DNA from: Glaciimonas immobilis
Lineage (GTDB): Bacteria > Pseudomonadota > Gammaproteobacteria > Burkholderiales > Burkholderiaceae_D
Assembly: GCF_011947285.1 (NCBI RefSeq)
Contig: NZ_JAAOZT010000007.1
Location: forward strand, 422,120 to 486,119
Direction of reading: 5' to 3'
Length of the DNA: 64,000 nucleotides
Shown: positions 1 to 8,323 of the stretch, one piece after another
Layout of the letters: each line of letters begins with the position of its first letter
How positions within the stretch are numbered: position 1 is the stretch's first letter
The notes under the pieces: generated by a model
The model's database searches: none
Seen by the model: the letters and a program-made list of their open reading frames with translations, nothing else
Told to the model about the DNA's origin: nothing
Translations under genes and position numbers: made by a program

Positions 1-285
1 GACCTTTACCGACTCAATGAGCAGAGTGGACGCATGCATCAGCACTCGCTCGTTGTCGGCCAAACGCGGCAACAGCTGGTCTGGGCTCGGTTCAGGATTG
101 ATTTTATGATCAGTGGCGAGCAGTTTGCCGTGCTGCTCCATCTGTAATCCGCTAAAAAGCTCTGCCCGCAGTGGACGTTCATCGGCGGCGGTCTTTGAGA
201 GCGTGGTGTTGGCGCTGAAACGGTCGGTAAAGTGGCGGATCGTATGATCCAGTTCACCTAGCAAGTTGTTGAGATATGCTTTCAA
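1..285 (-). CDS. N-terminal part of probable cyclic beta-1,2-glucan synthase (NdvB-like), cut by window edge
   Basis: The reading frame runs open from 285 to the window edge and gives 95 residues. The likely start is TTG at 285, because AAAGGTG lies 8 nt upstream and no ATG is near the beginning of the frame. The peptide carries PLRAELFSGLQMEQHG and RLADNERVL, which I recall from the N-terminus of very large glycosyltransferases that make and process cyclic glucans (GT84/GH94 type) at the inner membrane. Only a few percent of such a protein would be present, so no catalytic motif is visible. Family assignment is from memory of this N-terminal pattern. Confidence 0.5.
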   Translation of the reverse strand, partial: MKAYLNNLLGELDHTIRHFTDRFSANTTLSKTAADERPLRAELFSGLQMEQHGKLLATDHKINPEPSPDQLLPRLADNERVLMHASTLLIESVKV

Positions 286-862
286 TTCAGGTGCACCTTT
301 CTGTCTATTTGAGGCGCGACAGCGGGGAGATGCTCCGACTGTTGCATAGAGAGCACGGCGGTAATATTTAATTACAGGGCCGCTTTAGGATTTGATTATC
401 ATAGAGGAGGCGACAGAAGAGCAGTGGCCATCGCGACTGTTTATGATCCCGGTTTGCTTGAGCAGAAACGTTTTAACGAGAGATGTGATGCTGTTCCGAA
501 AAAAATGGAGCAGCTAAAATTCTATTAAAAATTGGCGAACGATGCCAGAAAAAAACCAAATAAATCAGTTATTGCATGAGAACGCCAAAAATAAAATTTA
601 TATAATGATAATATTTCTACTTATCCTACAGGTATTGAACCGTAATGCAAGTTGCATATTTATCAATTTTTATTGACAGGTTAATTGAGACGAGATAATT
701 AACGATACTGACTTGCGATTCTAAATGCGCGCTGAAAACTAAATCTACGTTCGATGGGATGAGGAAAATTAGTGACTTCAGGAACTCTCTTGCAATGTAT
801 TGGCGACAAGAAAGTTATGCTTTACGTGACACGGCGATTAGGAGGTGGACAAATGACGGGCG
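286..862. other. AT-rich intergenic region
   Basis: Apart from the doubtful 34-codon ORF, this stretch holds no supported gene. It is strongly AT-rich between about 480 and 720, as expected of a promoter region for the leftward gene ending at 285. No repeat or riboswitch-like structure was recognised. Confidence 0.5.
424..528 (+). CDS. possible 34-residue ORF of unknown function
   Basis: A GTG-started frame of 34 codons follows an AGAGGAGG stretch (403-410), but the spacing of 13 nt is long for a ribosome site. The peptide (MAIATVYDPGLLEQ...) resembles nothing I recognise and has no signal peptide or membrane segment. It lies alone in the gap between the glucan synthase start and pepA. It may be spurious. 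Confidence 0.15.
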   Translation: MAIATVYDPGLLEQKRFNERCDAVPKKMEQLKFY

Positions 863-900
863 CAAAAAAATAGGTGAGCAACCTAAATCGTTGCCCACCT
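863..900 (-). terminator. rho-independent terminator of pepA
   Basis: Inverted arms AGGTGAGCAAC and GTTGCCCACCT (872-900) pair over 11 positions with one wobble around a 7-nt loop. On the minus strand the hairpin is followed by a run of seven T (864-870). It lies 47 bp past the pepA stop codon. Confidence 0.85.
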
Positions 901-946
901 ATCCTTAATGCAAGTCCTTCAGCTAACGTGCAACGTTAACCGATTA

Positions 947-2458
947 TTACTTTGCCAGCGCTGCACGATGGATCAAAAAGCTTGTGAGCAACGGCACTGG
1001 TCGACCAGTTGCCCCCTTCGCGGCGCCACTTTTCCAGGCAGTGCCAGCGATATCCAGATGGGCCCATGTGTATTTCTTTGTGTATCGCTCCAGAAAGCAC
1101 GCGGCGGTAATACTGCCACCAGCAGAGCCGCCGATATTTGCCATGTCGGCAAAGTTCGACTTCAATTGCTCGTTGTAGCTTTCTTCAATCGGCATGCGCC
1201 AAGCGGTGTCGCCGGTGGCTTTACCGGCGCTGAGCAATTCATTGGCCAAGGTGTCGTGCGCCTCGTCATGACGGGTAAACAGGCCCGAATTATGATGACC
1301 AAGAGCAGTAATGCAGGCGCCCGTGAGGGTGGCAATATCGACTACGGCAGACGGTTTAAAGCGTTCAACATACGTTAACGCATCGCATAAGACCAAACGG
1401 CCTTCGGCGTCGGTATTGAGTACTTCAATGGTCTGGCCTGACATGGAGGTCACGACGTCGCCCGGCTTGGTGGCGCTGCCGGATGGCATATTTTCAGTCG
1501 CAGCAATGACGCCGATGACGTTTAACTTCAGCTTCATTTCGGCGATCGCGCGCAAAGTACCTAATACGGTAGCTGCGCCACACATGTCATATTTCATTTC
1601 ATCCATGCTCAGACCGGGTTTGATCGAGATGCCGCCGGAGTCAAACGTAACACCTTTACCAACCAGCACGACCGGAGCATCCTTGGCTTTGCCGCCCATA
1701 TGTTTTAGCACGATGAATTTGGGAGGCTGATCGCTGCCGCGGGCAACTGATAAAAAGCTGCCCATTTTGAGCGCTTCCAGTTGTTTCCGATCCAGCACCT
1801 CAACGTCGAGTTTGAACTCTTTTGCCAACTTCTTGGCGGCGGTAGCCAGGTAAGTCGGTGTGCAAAAATTGCCGGGCAAATTACCCAGATCCTTAGTCAG
1901 GTCGGTGCCATTGGCGAGGGCGATAGCTTGTGCCAGCGCTTCTTTCGCGTCAGCAGTTTGTAATGCGGTAGCCAGAAAGGCGAACTTCTTGACGCCGGTT
2001 GGTGCAGCGTCTTTTTTGCTTTTCAGGCCATCGCAACGATACTCGCCATCGCGCAAAACTTGCACGGTGGCGCGGATACCCCAGGCTTGATTGCGTTCTT
2101 TGATGCTGGCCAAAGGTAGCGCGATAACAGCGTCGTTAGCACCCAGTGTGGTCGCCACGCGTGCAACGCACAGGGCAGCCAATGAAATAATTTTATCTGA
2201 AACGTCGCCTTCCGGACCCAGGCCGATTAGTAATATACGCTCGGCGATGGCGCCAGCGATTTTGCGCAACAGGAGTGTAGAGCCCGGTTTACCCGAAATG
2301 TCACCCGACTTTAGTGCTGCCGTGATTTCTCCACTTTTGTCAAGTGCTTCTGCTTCTGGCGTGAGTTTTTTGTTTTCGAAGACCCCCACTACGATGCAGC
2401 CGGATTTGAGCGTGGCAATTGAGGTTTTTGCGTCGTGTGTTTTTATGCTAAAGTCCAT
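947..2458 (-). CDS. pepA: leucyl aminopeptidase (M17 family)
   Basis: This 503-residue cytoplasmic metallopeptidase removes N-terminal residues, often leucine, from peptides. The M17 catalytic half is clear: [10 protein letters not shown] at residues 268-277 supplies the metal-binding lysine and aspartate, and the family signature NTDAEGRL is at 348-355. The length equals the usual bacterial PepA length. The gene is divergent from lptF with only 37 bp between start codons, an order common in betaproteobacteria, so their promoters must overlap. A hairpin terminator follows. In some bacteria PepA also binds DNA as a transcription or recombination factor; nothing here tests that. Confidence 0.97.
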   Translation of the reverse strand: MDFSIKTHDAKTSIATLKSGCIVVGVFENKKLTPEAEALDKSGEITAALKSGDISGKPGSTLLLRKIAGAIAERILLIGLGPEGDVSDKIISLAALCVARVATTLGANDAVIALPLASIKERNQAWGIRATVQVLRDGEYRCDGLKSKKDAAPTGVKKFAFLATALQTADAKEALAQAIALANGTDLTKDLGNLPGNFCTPTYLATAAKKLAKEFKLDVEVLDRKQLEALKMGSFLSVARGSDQPPKFIVLKHMGGKAKDAPVVLVGKGVTFDSGGISIKPGLSMDEMKYDMCGAATVLGTLRAIAEMKLKLNVIGVIAATENMPSGSATKPGDVVTSMSGQTIEVLNTDAEGRLVLCDALTYVERFKPSAVVDIATLTGACITALGHHNSGLFTRHDEAHDTLANELLSAGKATGDTAWRMPIEESYNEQLKSNFADMANIGGSAGGSITAACFLERYTKKYTWAHLDIAGTAWKSGAAKGATGRPVPLLTSFLIHRAALAK

Positions 2459-2495
2459 CAGTTACTCCTTATCGATCCTCAATTATAGTCCCCCC

Positions 2496-3629
2496 ATGAT
2501 TTTTCAGCGCGCTCTTCGACGCGAATTGTTGAGTACGGCAGGCGCCGTGTTCACCACGCTCTTCACAATAACCATCACCGTCATGTTGATCAAGATTCTT
2601 GGACAAGCGGCTGGTGGCCAGATCGCATCCGCAGATGTCATCGCTCTCATCGGTTTTCAGGCACTGAATTATTTGCCGGTTATTCTGATCCTGACGGGCT
2701 ACATTTCCGTGCTGCTGGTGGTCACGCGCAGTTATCAGGATTCCGAAATGGTCGTCTGGTTTGCGTCTGGCCTGAGCCTGACGCAATGGATTAAGCCAGT
2801 ACTGCTGTTCGGCCTGCCGATAGTCATATTGACGACCCTTCTCAGTTTTGTCGCCACGCCATGGGCCAACACGCAAAGCGCCCAGTATCGCGAGCGCTTT
2901 GAAAAGCGCGAAGACCTGTCTAAAGTCTCCCCCGGTAAATTTCAGGAATCGGCTGCGGGCAATCGTATTTTTTTCGTCGAGGGCTTGGAAGGCAACAGTA
3001 ATAAGGTCAAAAACGTCTTTATTAACACGCAGACCGAGGGCAAGAACAGTATCGTGATCGCGAAAGAGGGAACGATTGAGCTAGATAAGAAAGGCGATAA
3101 ATTCCTGATTTTGTCGCAGGGACGCCGTTACGACAATACCAGACAGCAAAGCGACTTCCGGATTATGGAGTTTGAGCGTTACGGCACGCTGGTCGCTAGC
3201 GAATCGCAAGCGCTCAGCGGCGACAGGTCCGCGCGGGCGCTGCCTACCAGTGAATTATTAAAAACACCGAATAATTTTAATATGGGCGAATTATTGTGGC
3301 GGATGTCGTTACCGGTAATGGCCCTGTTTTTGATGTTGCTTGCCATACCGCTGAGCTTTGTGAATCCACGCGTAGGCCGTTCCGCTAGCCTGATCATTGC
3401 ACTGCTATTATTTGTAACCTATAGCAATATGGTAAGTTTTTTCCAGGCGACCGTGGTTCAAAGCCGATCAACCTTCCTCATGGCCTGGTGGCCCGTACAT
3501 TTGGTGGTGCTCGGATTGATTGTGTTCTTGTTCTCATGGCGGTTAAAAGTAAATAGCCGCTACCATCCTCTGGTCGTCTGGTCTGCCATCAAGCATGCCC
3601 GCCTACTTAAAAAATCGGCGGCAACATGA
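2496..3629 (+). CDS. lptF: LPS export ABC transporter permease LptF
   Basis: LptF is one of the two inner-membrane permeases of the LptB2FG complex, which extracts lipopolysaccharide and passes it to the periplasmic bridge. The 377-residue form starts at ATG 2496 (MIFQRALRRELLSTAG), a typical LptF opening; the frame is open far upstream but overlaps pepA. Hydrophobic segments cluster at the N-terminal third and the C-terminal third, with a periplasmic domain of about 150 residues between them. The stop overlaps the lptG start as ATGA, so translation is probably coupled. Confidence 0.95.
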   Translation: MIFQRALRRELLSTAGAVFTTLFTITITVMLIKILGQAAGGQIASADVIALIGFQALNYLPVILILTGYISVLLVVTRSYQDSEMVVWFASGLSLTQWIKPVLLFGLPIVILTTLLSFVATPWANTQSAQYRERFEKREDLSKVSPGKFQESAAGNRIFFVEGLEGNSNKVKNVFINTQTEGKNSIVIAKEGTIELDKKGDKFLILSQGRRYDNTRQQSDFRIMEFERYGTLVASESQALSGDRSARALPTSELLKTPNNFNMGELLWRMSLPVMALFLMLLAIPLSFVNPRVGRSASLIIALLLFVTYSNMVSFFQATVVQSRSTFLMAWWPVHLVVLGLIVFLFSWRLKVNSRYHPLVVWSAIKHARLLKKSAAT

Positions 3630-4756
3630 AAGTCCTGCAACGCTATTTTCTCAATGAGATCGTACGCTCGGTGTTGTTTGCACTGGCCGCATTTTTGGCG
3701 CTATTTGCGTTCTTCGATTTAATGAACGAGTTGCAGGCGGTCGGGCGCGGGGGCTACAAGTTACAGCACGCATTCGGTTTCGTTTTACTGGGATTACCTA
3801 GTTACGCGTACGAATTGATGCCGATTGCGGTATTGATCGGGACGATCTATACACTTGCACAATTTGCCGCGCATTCCGAATTTACGATCATGCGGGTTTC
3901 AAGTATGTCGACCCGGATGTCGGCCATGATGTTGTTTAAAATTGGCGCTTTATTTGTGGTCGCAACAGTCCTCATCGGCGAGTTTGTCGCGCCTAAAAGT
4001 GCTGAATTTGCCGAAAAATTAAAGCTGGGTGCCAAAGGTGCATCGTTGTCGCAAGAGTTCAAATCCGGCTTGTGGAGCAAGGATGTTATCAAGAAAGATG
4101 GCCTTACCGGCGAGGTAACCGGATCGCGTTTTATTAATATTCACGACATCTTGCCCAACGGCGAGTTACATGGGGTAAAGGTGTATGAATTCGATCAGAA
4201 CTTCCACCTCACCGCCATTATTTTGGCGGACCACAGTATTTACGCCGGCGCGCACGTATGGCGCTTGAGTAATGTAGTACAGACCGATTTTGTTAATGGC
4301 GGATCGACTGACATTAATACTGCGATCGCAACCAAAAATATGCCAGTGAAGGATATGGTGTCGGAAATCACGCCAGGAATTCTGGCCGTTCTTTTTGCCG
4401 ACCCGGATCGGATGTCCGCTTTTGATTTAAAAGCATACATCAAGCATTTGGCCGAAAATAGTCAACACACCGAGCGTTATGAAATTGCATTCTGGAAAAA
4501 AGTCATATATCCGTTATCGATATTTGTAATGATGGCACTGGCGCTGCCTTTTGCCTATTTGCATTTCCGGGCAGGTGGCGTTAGCCTTAAGATATTTACC
4601 GGTATTATGATTGGCCTGAGCTTTCAACTAGTGAACAGTCTGTTTTCGCATCTGGGCTTGCTCAATACCTGGCCGCCACTGATTACTGCGGCAGTGCCAA
4701 GCGTCTTGTTTATGGTGGTCGCGATCGGGGCGTTGTCGCGTGTCGAGCGGCATTAG
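3626..4756 (+). CDS. lptG: LPS export ABC transporter permease LptG
   Basis: LptG is the partner of LptF in the LPS extraction complex. The 376-residue protein starts MKVLQRYFLNEIVRSVLFAL, typical of the family, with membrane segments near both ends and a periplasmic beta-rich domain in the middle (roughly residues 130-270). The start codon overlaps the lptF stop by 4 nt. The conserved tail includes segments ending in LFSHLGLLNTWPP. The ATPase LptB is not in this window. Confidence 0.95.
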   Translation: MKVLQRYFLNEIVRSVLFALAAFLALFAFFDLMNELQAVGRGGYKLQHAFGFVLLGLPSYAYELMPIAVLIGTIYTLAQFAAHSEFTIMRVSSMSTRMSAMMLFKIGALFVVATVLIGEFVAPKSAEFAEKLKLGAKGASLSQEFKSGLWSKDVIKKDGLTGEVTGSRFINIHDILPNGELHGVKVYEFDQNFHLTAIILADHSIYAGAHVWRLSNVVQTDFVNGGSTDINTAIATKNMPVKDMVSEITPGILAVLFADPDRMSAFDLKAYIKHLAENSQHTERYEIAFWKKVIYPLSIFVMMALALPFAYLHFRAGGVSLKIFTGIMIGLSFQLVNSLFSHLGLLNTWPPLITAAVPSVLFMVVAIGALSRVERH

Positions 4757-4844
4757 CGCTGCAAATTCTTTGCAGGTCAGTCCAACCGTTTCTTCAACTG
4801 TTTCTTCAAGCGTTATACAATTTTGTCAGGAGGCTGCGATTCAC

Positions 4845-5213
4845 ATGAAAAAACAAGCATTAATCCTATTCGCCCATGGCGCACGCGCCGCCAGTTGGGC
4901 AGAACCGTTCGAGCGTTTACAACAGCTCACTCAGGAACAATTGCCGGATGTCCGGGTGGTTTTGGCTTTTTTAGAATTAATGACGCCGCAATTGCCCGAA
5001 CTCCTCGCCGAATTTTCCGCCAAAGGCATAACGGAAGTCAGCATAGTCCCCGTATTTTTAGGGCAGGGCGCTCACGTGAAAAGTGACTTGCCGCTGCTAG
5101 TGGAACAGGCGCGCGGGCAGTATCCCGAAATGGGGATTAAAACTGTTGAAGCGGTGGGCGAGCAGCCAGAGGTGTTGGGCGCGATTGCGCGGTATTGCGT
5201 GGCTAGTTTGTAG
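4845..5213 (+). CDS. cbiX: short CbiX-type sirohydrochlorin chelatase
   Basis: The 122-residue protein is a single CbiX domain. It inserts a metal (cobalt, or iron as in SirB) into sirohydrochlorin. The start at ATG 4845 is set by TCAGGAGGC 10 nt upstream; a longer frame overlaps lptG and is unlikely. Predicted metal-binding residues are His11 (in LFAHG), Glu44 (FLEL) and His77 (GQGAHV). Single-domain forms act as dimers in known families. Since cobA and cysI lie a few kb downstream, an iron-inserting role in siroheme synthesis is a reasonable inference; cobalt cannot be excluded. Confidence 0.88.
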   Translation: MKKQALILFAHGARAASWAEPFERLQQLTQEQLPDVRVVLAFLELMTPQLPELLAEFSAKGITEVSIVPVFLGQGAHVKSDLPLLVEQARGQYPEMGIKTVEAVGEQPEVLGAIARYCVASL

Positions 5214-5270
5214 GGATTGAAAAAGGTGCAGATGGAGAGCGCAAGATGTGCGAAGTCTAAATTGGTCCCT

Positions 5271-5486
5271 CGATAGCTAAAATGGTTAGTGCTCCGTGGA
5301 TGCTAGTCGAGGTGGCCCGATAGCCAGTTTTTCTTGGTTCGGTTGATCGATAGCTAAAACGGTTAGCTCTCCGTGGATGCTGGCCGGGAGTGGCCCGGCG
5401 GCCAGTTTTTCTTGGTTCGGTTGATCGGTAGCTAAAATGGTTAGTGCTCCGTGGATGCTGATCGGGGGTGGCCCGATAGCCAGTCA
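5271..5486. repeat. tandem array of ~77-bp units (2.8 copies)
   Basis: Units begin at 5271, 5348 and 5426, each starting with a CGATAGCTAAAATGG-like motif and carrying GCTCCGTGGATGCT in the middle. Unit 1 is 77 bp, unit 2 is 78 bp, and unit 3 runs into repeat copy A. The unit corresponds to the distal end of the dispersed repeat, so this is a local amplification of that end. Identity between units is high, with scattered substitutions, mainly in the GATCGGGGGTGGCC stretch. No ORF across the array looks genuine. Confidence 0.85.
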
Positions 5487-5689
5487 CTTTTTTTTGCTTG
5501 GCTAGGCGCCCCCCGCAAATAAAGTAACCAAAAAAAAGGCGACCGCAACGACGCTGCCCTTCGGGTCCCCAAACGTTTTAGCCATCAGTCGGGTCGAAAT
5601 ACCAACTCGCTAACGCTCAAACATGTATTCCGACAATTCCCGCCTGACGACTAAAACACTTGGCAGCGCCAATGACGGGGTAGGTCAAG
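5448..5689 (-). repeat. dispersed ~250-bp repeat, copy A (inverted)
   Basis: This copy lies in the opposite orientation to copies B, C and D. Landmarks on the minus strand in order are TTGACCTACCCCGTCAT, a CAGTCGGGAATTGTC arm, ACATGTTTGAGCG, CGACCCGACTG, GGGGACCC, GCGGTCGCC, a T-rich TTTGGTTACTTT motif, and CCACGGAG. Copies A and B face each other across a short CAACAG microsatellite. Confidence 0.85.
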
Positions 5690-5696
5690 GGCCACT

Positions 5697-5731
<35 letters not shown>

Positions 5732-5796
5732 GTCAAGGACCGCAACCAAGATAATCAGCCATCCAATCAACAAGGCTGCGGCGGTTGCGGTTGTTG

Positions 5797-6051
5797 TTGA
5801 CCTGCCCCGTCATAGGTGATGCCGGTTATTTCGGCTGTCAGTCGGGAATTGTCGGAATACATGTTTGAGCGAAGCGAGTTGGTATTTCGGCCCGACTGAT
5901 AGTCGAAATAATCGGGGACCCGACCAACGGGAGGGCAGCACCTCTGCGGTCGCCTTTTTTTTGGCGAAGCAAAAAAAAGTAACTGGCTATCGGGCCACCC
6001 CCGATCAGCATCCACGGAGCACTAACCATTTTAGCTACCGATCAACCGAAC
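5797..6051 (+). repeat. dispersed ~250-bp repeat, copy B
   Basis: The copy starts at TTGACCTGCCCCGTCAT and ends near the sequence shared with the 77-bp tandem units (CACGGAGCACTAACC). It contains internal inverted arms CAGTCGGG and CCCGACTG about 55 bp apart, and a second hairpin-forming part around GCGAAGCAAAAAAAAGTAAC. It lies in direct orientation with copy C. Confidence 0.85.
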
Positions 6052-6117
6052 TAACCAATCAAACACTACCCCATTTTTCAAATAAGATTTGCGCTCCCGC
6101 AAAATCTCCGCTATGGT

Positions 6118-6354
6118 TTGCTTGTCCCTGAGAAAAAGGGGAACGGGTTTGGCGACCTGAGCACCTACAGCGGACACACCGCGCAATGCGGTTTTTTTAC
6201 GTCTGCTTACCCTTGGCACTCCTTCAATGGCGAGCTGGGTGGGGATACCTTCGGGTATGCCGGTTGCTGTAGGTGCCGGTTCGCCAACCCTGTCCAGTTC
6301 CGCCACCATCATTTGGCGATGATGGGCGGATTACAGCTACCTACGGAGGCCACA
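6118..6354 (+). other. structured leader with long inverted repeat, ash-like ORF frame
   Basis: Two arms of about 22 bp (6149-6171 and 6266-6287, core GCACCTACAGC against GCTGTAGGTGC, outer ends TTGGCGA against TCGCCAA) enclose about 94 bp. Inside lies a TTCG-tetraloop hairpin (GGATACCTTCGGGTATGCC). The plus frame across it is open and encodes a peptide with GFFTSAYPWHSFNG. I recall similar peptides (Ash-like) in front of small regulatory genes of phages and phage satellites. Whether the peptide is translated or the element works as RNA cannot be told from the sequence. Confidence 0.45.
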
Positions 6355-6465
6355 ATGCCTAACATCGTCACGTCCACTCAATCCCGCTTAAAAATAATTC
6401 AACGCCTGACCCCGTACTCTACCGCCATGGTAGCCCTGTCCGCATTCACCGGCGGTGCAACATGA
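6355..6465 (+). CDS. 36-residue ORF, translationally coupled, function unknown
   Basis: ATG 6355 follows ACGGAGGC with good spacing, and the stop overlaps the next start as ATGA. The peptide (MPNIVTSTQSRLKIIQRL...) has a basic N-terminal half and a mildly hydrophobic end. The same frame continues upstream through the inverted-repeat leader, so the ORF may instead be the tail of a longer 115-residue peptide. No family is recognised with confidence; the layout resembles ash-like leaders of satellite phages. Confidence 0.45.
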   Translation: MPNIVTSTQSRLKIIQRLTPYSTAMVALSAFTGGAT

Positions 6466-6863
6466 CCAAGCCCATCACGCCAAATCAAGCGCCAGTTATA
6501 CCAAAAACTAATCCCCATTTTCGCGGCGTTGAGCGCGCACCGTATGAGATTGGCTTTCTGCTCAAAGCTATCGATGACGATGTTTCACCCCATGCACCAA
6601 TCACCGATGATCAGTCACTGGAAGCAGAAGCCATCGCCAGGCACGCAGACAACGCGCAAGAAGTTATTTCTCGCGGACTGGAAGCGATTGGCGAGGTCCT
6701 GTCCATTGCTGCGTGTAATGCCGAATGTACGGTCAATGGCAGCACTGTTTCCGCCATAGGAGAAATTATCCGACACCTGACTGTCGAAGCCCAACTGATG
6801 CGCGACATGGGCGACTTGATGACAGATACGGTAGCGGCCCACCAAAAAAGGCGGGCGCAATGA
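6462..6863 (+). CDS. hypothetical protein, 133 aa
   Basis: The predicted protein is soluble and acidic, mostly helical in composition, with a proline-rich first 20 residues and no signal peptide. The segment HADNAQEVISRGLEAIGEVL followed by EIIRHLTVEAQLMRDMGDLM looks like two long amphipathic helices. The start overlaps the preceding 36-codon ORF by 4 nt. I do not recognise the family. The setting (structured leader, coupled small ORFs, terminator, flanking repeats) suggests a small mobile or regulatory cassette. Confidence 0.6.
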   Translation: MTKPITPNQAPVIPKTNPHFRGVERAPYEIGFLLKAIDDDVSPHAPITDDQSLEAEAIARHADNAQEVISRGLEAIGEVLSIAACNAECTVNGSTVSAIGEIIRHLTVEAQLMRDMGDLMTDTVAAHQKRRAQ

Positions 6864-6958
6864 CTGAGATCACCGGTACAGCAGCCTACACCACAGTCGA
6901 GCCGCCCAAAACACAGCAAGGGACACCGTTTTCACGGTATCCCTTTTTTATATATTAG
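6860..6958 (+). CDS. possible 32-residue coupled ORF overlapping the terminator
   Basis: A third frame starts at ATG 6860, overlapping the previous stop as ATGA, and encodes a 32-residue peptide ending FPFFIY-like (SRYPFFIY). Its last third is the terminator hairpin and T-tract themselves, so translation would compete with hairpin folding. It may be chance. Confidence 0.25.
   Translation: MTEITGTAAYTTVEPPKTQQGTPFSRYPFFIY
6921..6953 (+). terminator. rho-independent terminator of the small cassette
   Basis: AAGGGACACCG and CGGTATCCCTT pair around a TTTTCA loop, followed by a T-run and TATATA. It closes the 6355-6958 transcription unit. Confidence 0.85.
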
Positions 6959-7031
6959 GACCGGTTGACATACTAAAATCGCAGATGACATTCTGCAAAA
7001 CTACATTTCATCAAGGATAAAGGCTGTTGCT

Positions 7032-7303
7032 CTTGACCTACCCCGTCATAGGCGTTGCCGGTTATTTCGGCTGTCAGTCGGGAATTGTCGCAATACATGT
7101 TTGAGCGTAGCGAGTTGGTATTTCGACCCGACTGATAGTCGAAATAATTGGGGACCCGCCCAACGGGAGGGCAGCACCTCTGCGGTCGCCTTCTTTTTGG
7201 TTACTTTTTCTGCGGGGGCGCCTAGCCGAAGCAAGAAAGAAGTAACTGGCCGCCGGGCCGCTCCTGGCCAGCACCCACGGAGTAGAATCCGTTTTATCTA
7301 ACG
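7032..7303 (+). repeat. dispersed ~250-bp repeat, copy C
   Basis: The copy opens with CTTGACCTACCCCGTCAT and runs to the CCCACGGAGTAGAATCCG end. It shares the full series of landmarks with copy B in the same orientation. It has an intact second hairpin-forming part (GGTTACTTTTTCTG...AAGAAAGAAGTAACTGG), which is shortened in copy B. Confidence 0.85.
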
Positions 7304-7313
7304 ACGAACAAAC

Positions 7314-7410
7314 TAAAACCAAAAGCAAAACCAAAACCAAAACCAAAACCAAAACCAAAACCAAAACCAAAACCAAAACCAAAACCAAAACCAAAACCAA
7401 AACCAAAACC
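7314..7410. repeat. AAAACC hexamer array (about 16 copies)
   Basis: Nearly perfect AAAACC repeats fill about 95 bp between repeat copy C and the 3' end of cobA, starting 20 bp past the cobA stop. On the cobA sense strand the sequence is (GGTTTT)n. Confidence 0.92.
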
Positions 7411-7429
7411 ACAAGCTTAGACCTAAACG

Positions 7430-8263
7430 CTAAGCCACATCCCGCCGCTCAAGATCACCGTCAACGTCGAGACTATCACCAGTAGCCATAAGACGAACCC
7501 GCTCCCTCAACGCCTCCCCAATCATCACCAATACCGGCCCTTCACATTGCGCCAATCCACCTTCCAACCGACCCAATTCCAACCGAAAAATACGCTCATT
7601 ATCGCGACTACAATTTTCAACCACCACAACCGGCGTGGAAGAGACACGACCCTGGGCCAACAACCGTTGCGCTGTAGTAGCAGCTTCACGACCGCCCATG
7701 TACTGAACCAGCGTATCGCAATTCGGAATCGTGGTTTGATCAGCCTCACCCGGCGCTGTGCTCGATGTAAAGAAGGCAACACTACGCGACACACCACGTT
7801 TGGTTAACGGCTGTCGCGACGATGCAGCAGCTGCTAAGGCGGCGGTGATACCTGGGATGATTTCGACTTCAATCCCAAGCAGCTCCAATGCCCGCAACTC
7901 CTCATCGGCGCGACCGAATAACATTGGATCGCCACCTTTTAAACGGACCACCAATGCATGTTTTTTTGCACTGTCGACCATTTGCTTGTTAATGAATTGC
8001 TGTGCGGTGGAGAGCTTGCCGCAGCGTTTCCCCACCAAAATTTTGATCGCCTGAGGACACAACGCCAACATATCGTCGGTGACCAACGCATCATGCAACA
8101 CCACGTCGGCTTGCGCCAGAATACGCGCACCGCGCACCGTTATCAGGTCCGCAGCACCCGGGCCTGCGCCGATCAGCCAGACCTTGCCAAAATCGCCGGA
8201 AGCGGATGGTGGAACGGTCGTCGTATCGGTTGAAGTAGCAGGTACAGCGGCAGTGGATCGCAT
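7430..8263 (-). CDS. cobA: uroporphyrinogen-III C-methyltransferase (SUMT)
   Basis: SUMT adds two methyl groups from S-adenosylmethionine to uroporphyrinogen III, making precorrin-2, the precursor of siroheme and cobalamin. The 277-residue protein has the tetrapyrrole methylase pattern: VWLIGAGPGAADLIT near residue 30, VRLKGGDPMLFGR near residue 105, and PGITAALAAA near 138. The first 25 residues are a Ser/Thr/Ala-rich tail not needed for the fold. There is no CysG dehydrogenase-chelatase domain. It is last in the cys operon, 61 bp past cysN, and ends next to the hexamer array. Its probable role is to make siroheme for CysI. Confidence 0.95.
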   Translation of the reverse strand: MRSTAAVPATSTDTTTVPPSASGDFGKVWLIGAGPGAADLITVRGARILAQADVVLHDALVTDDMLALCPQAIKILVGKRCGKLSTAQQFINKQMVDSAKKHALVVRLKGGDPMLFGRADEELRALELLGIEVEIIPGITAALAAAASSRQPLTKRGVSRSVAFFTSSTAPGEADQTTIPNCDTLVQYMGGREAATTAQRLLAQGRVSSTPVVVVENCSRDNERIFRLELGRLEGGLAQCEGPVLVMIGEALRERVRLMATGDSLDVDGDLERRDVA

Positions 8264-8323
8264 AGTCAGGTCTAAATCAAAAGTAAAGGTTAAAAAACTG
8301 CAAAGCGGAGCGCAAACGTACCA

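Noticed and set aside
286..946. Riboswitch or small RNA upstream of the glucan synthase
   Set aside because: AT-rich sequence without a recognisable conserved fold; only the pepA terminator is convincing.
5271..5486. Regularly spaced repeats resembling a CRISPR array
   Set aside because: Units are contiguous and about 77 bp long with no unique spacers, and no cas gene is present.
7074..7412. Minus-strand frame starting with about 15 Val-Leu repeats
   Set aside because: It is simply the AAAACC array and repeat copy C read in one frame; no ribosome site and no sensible protein.
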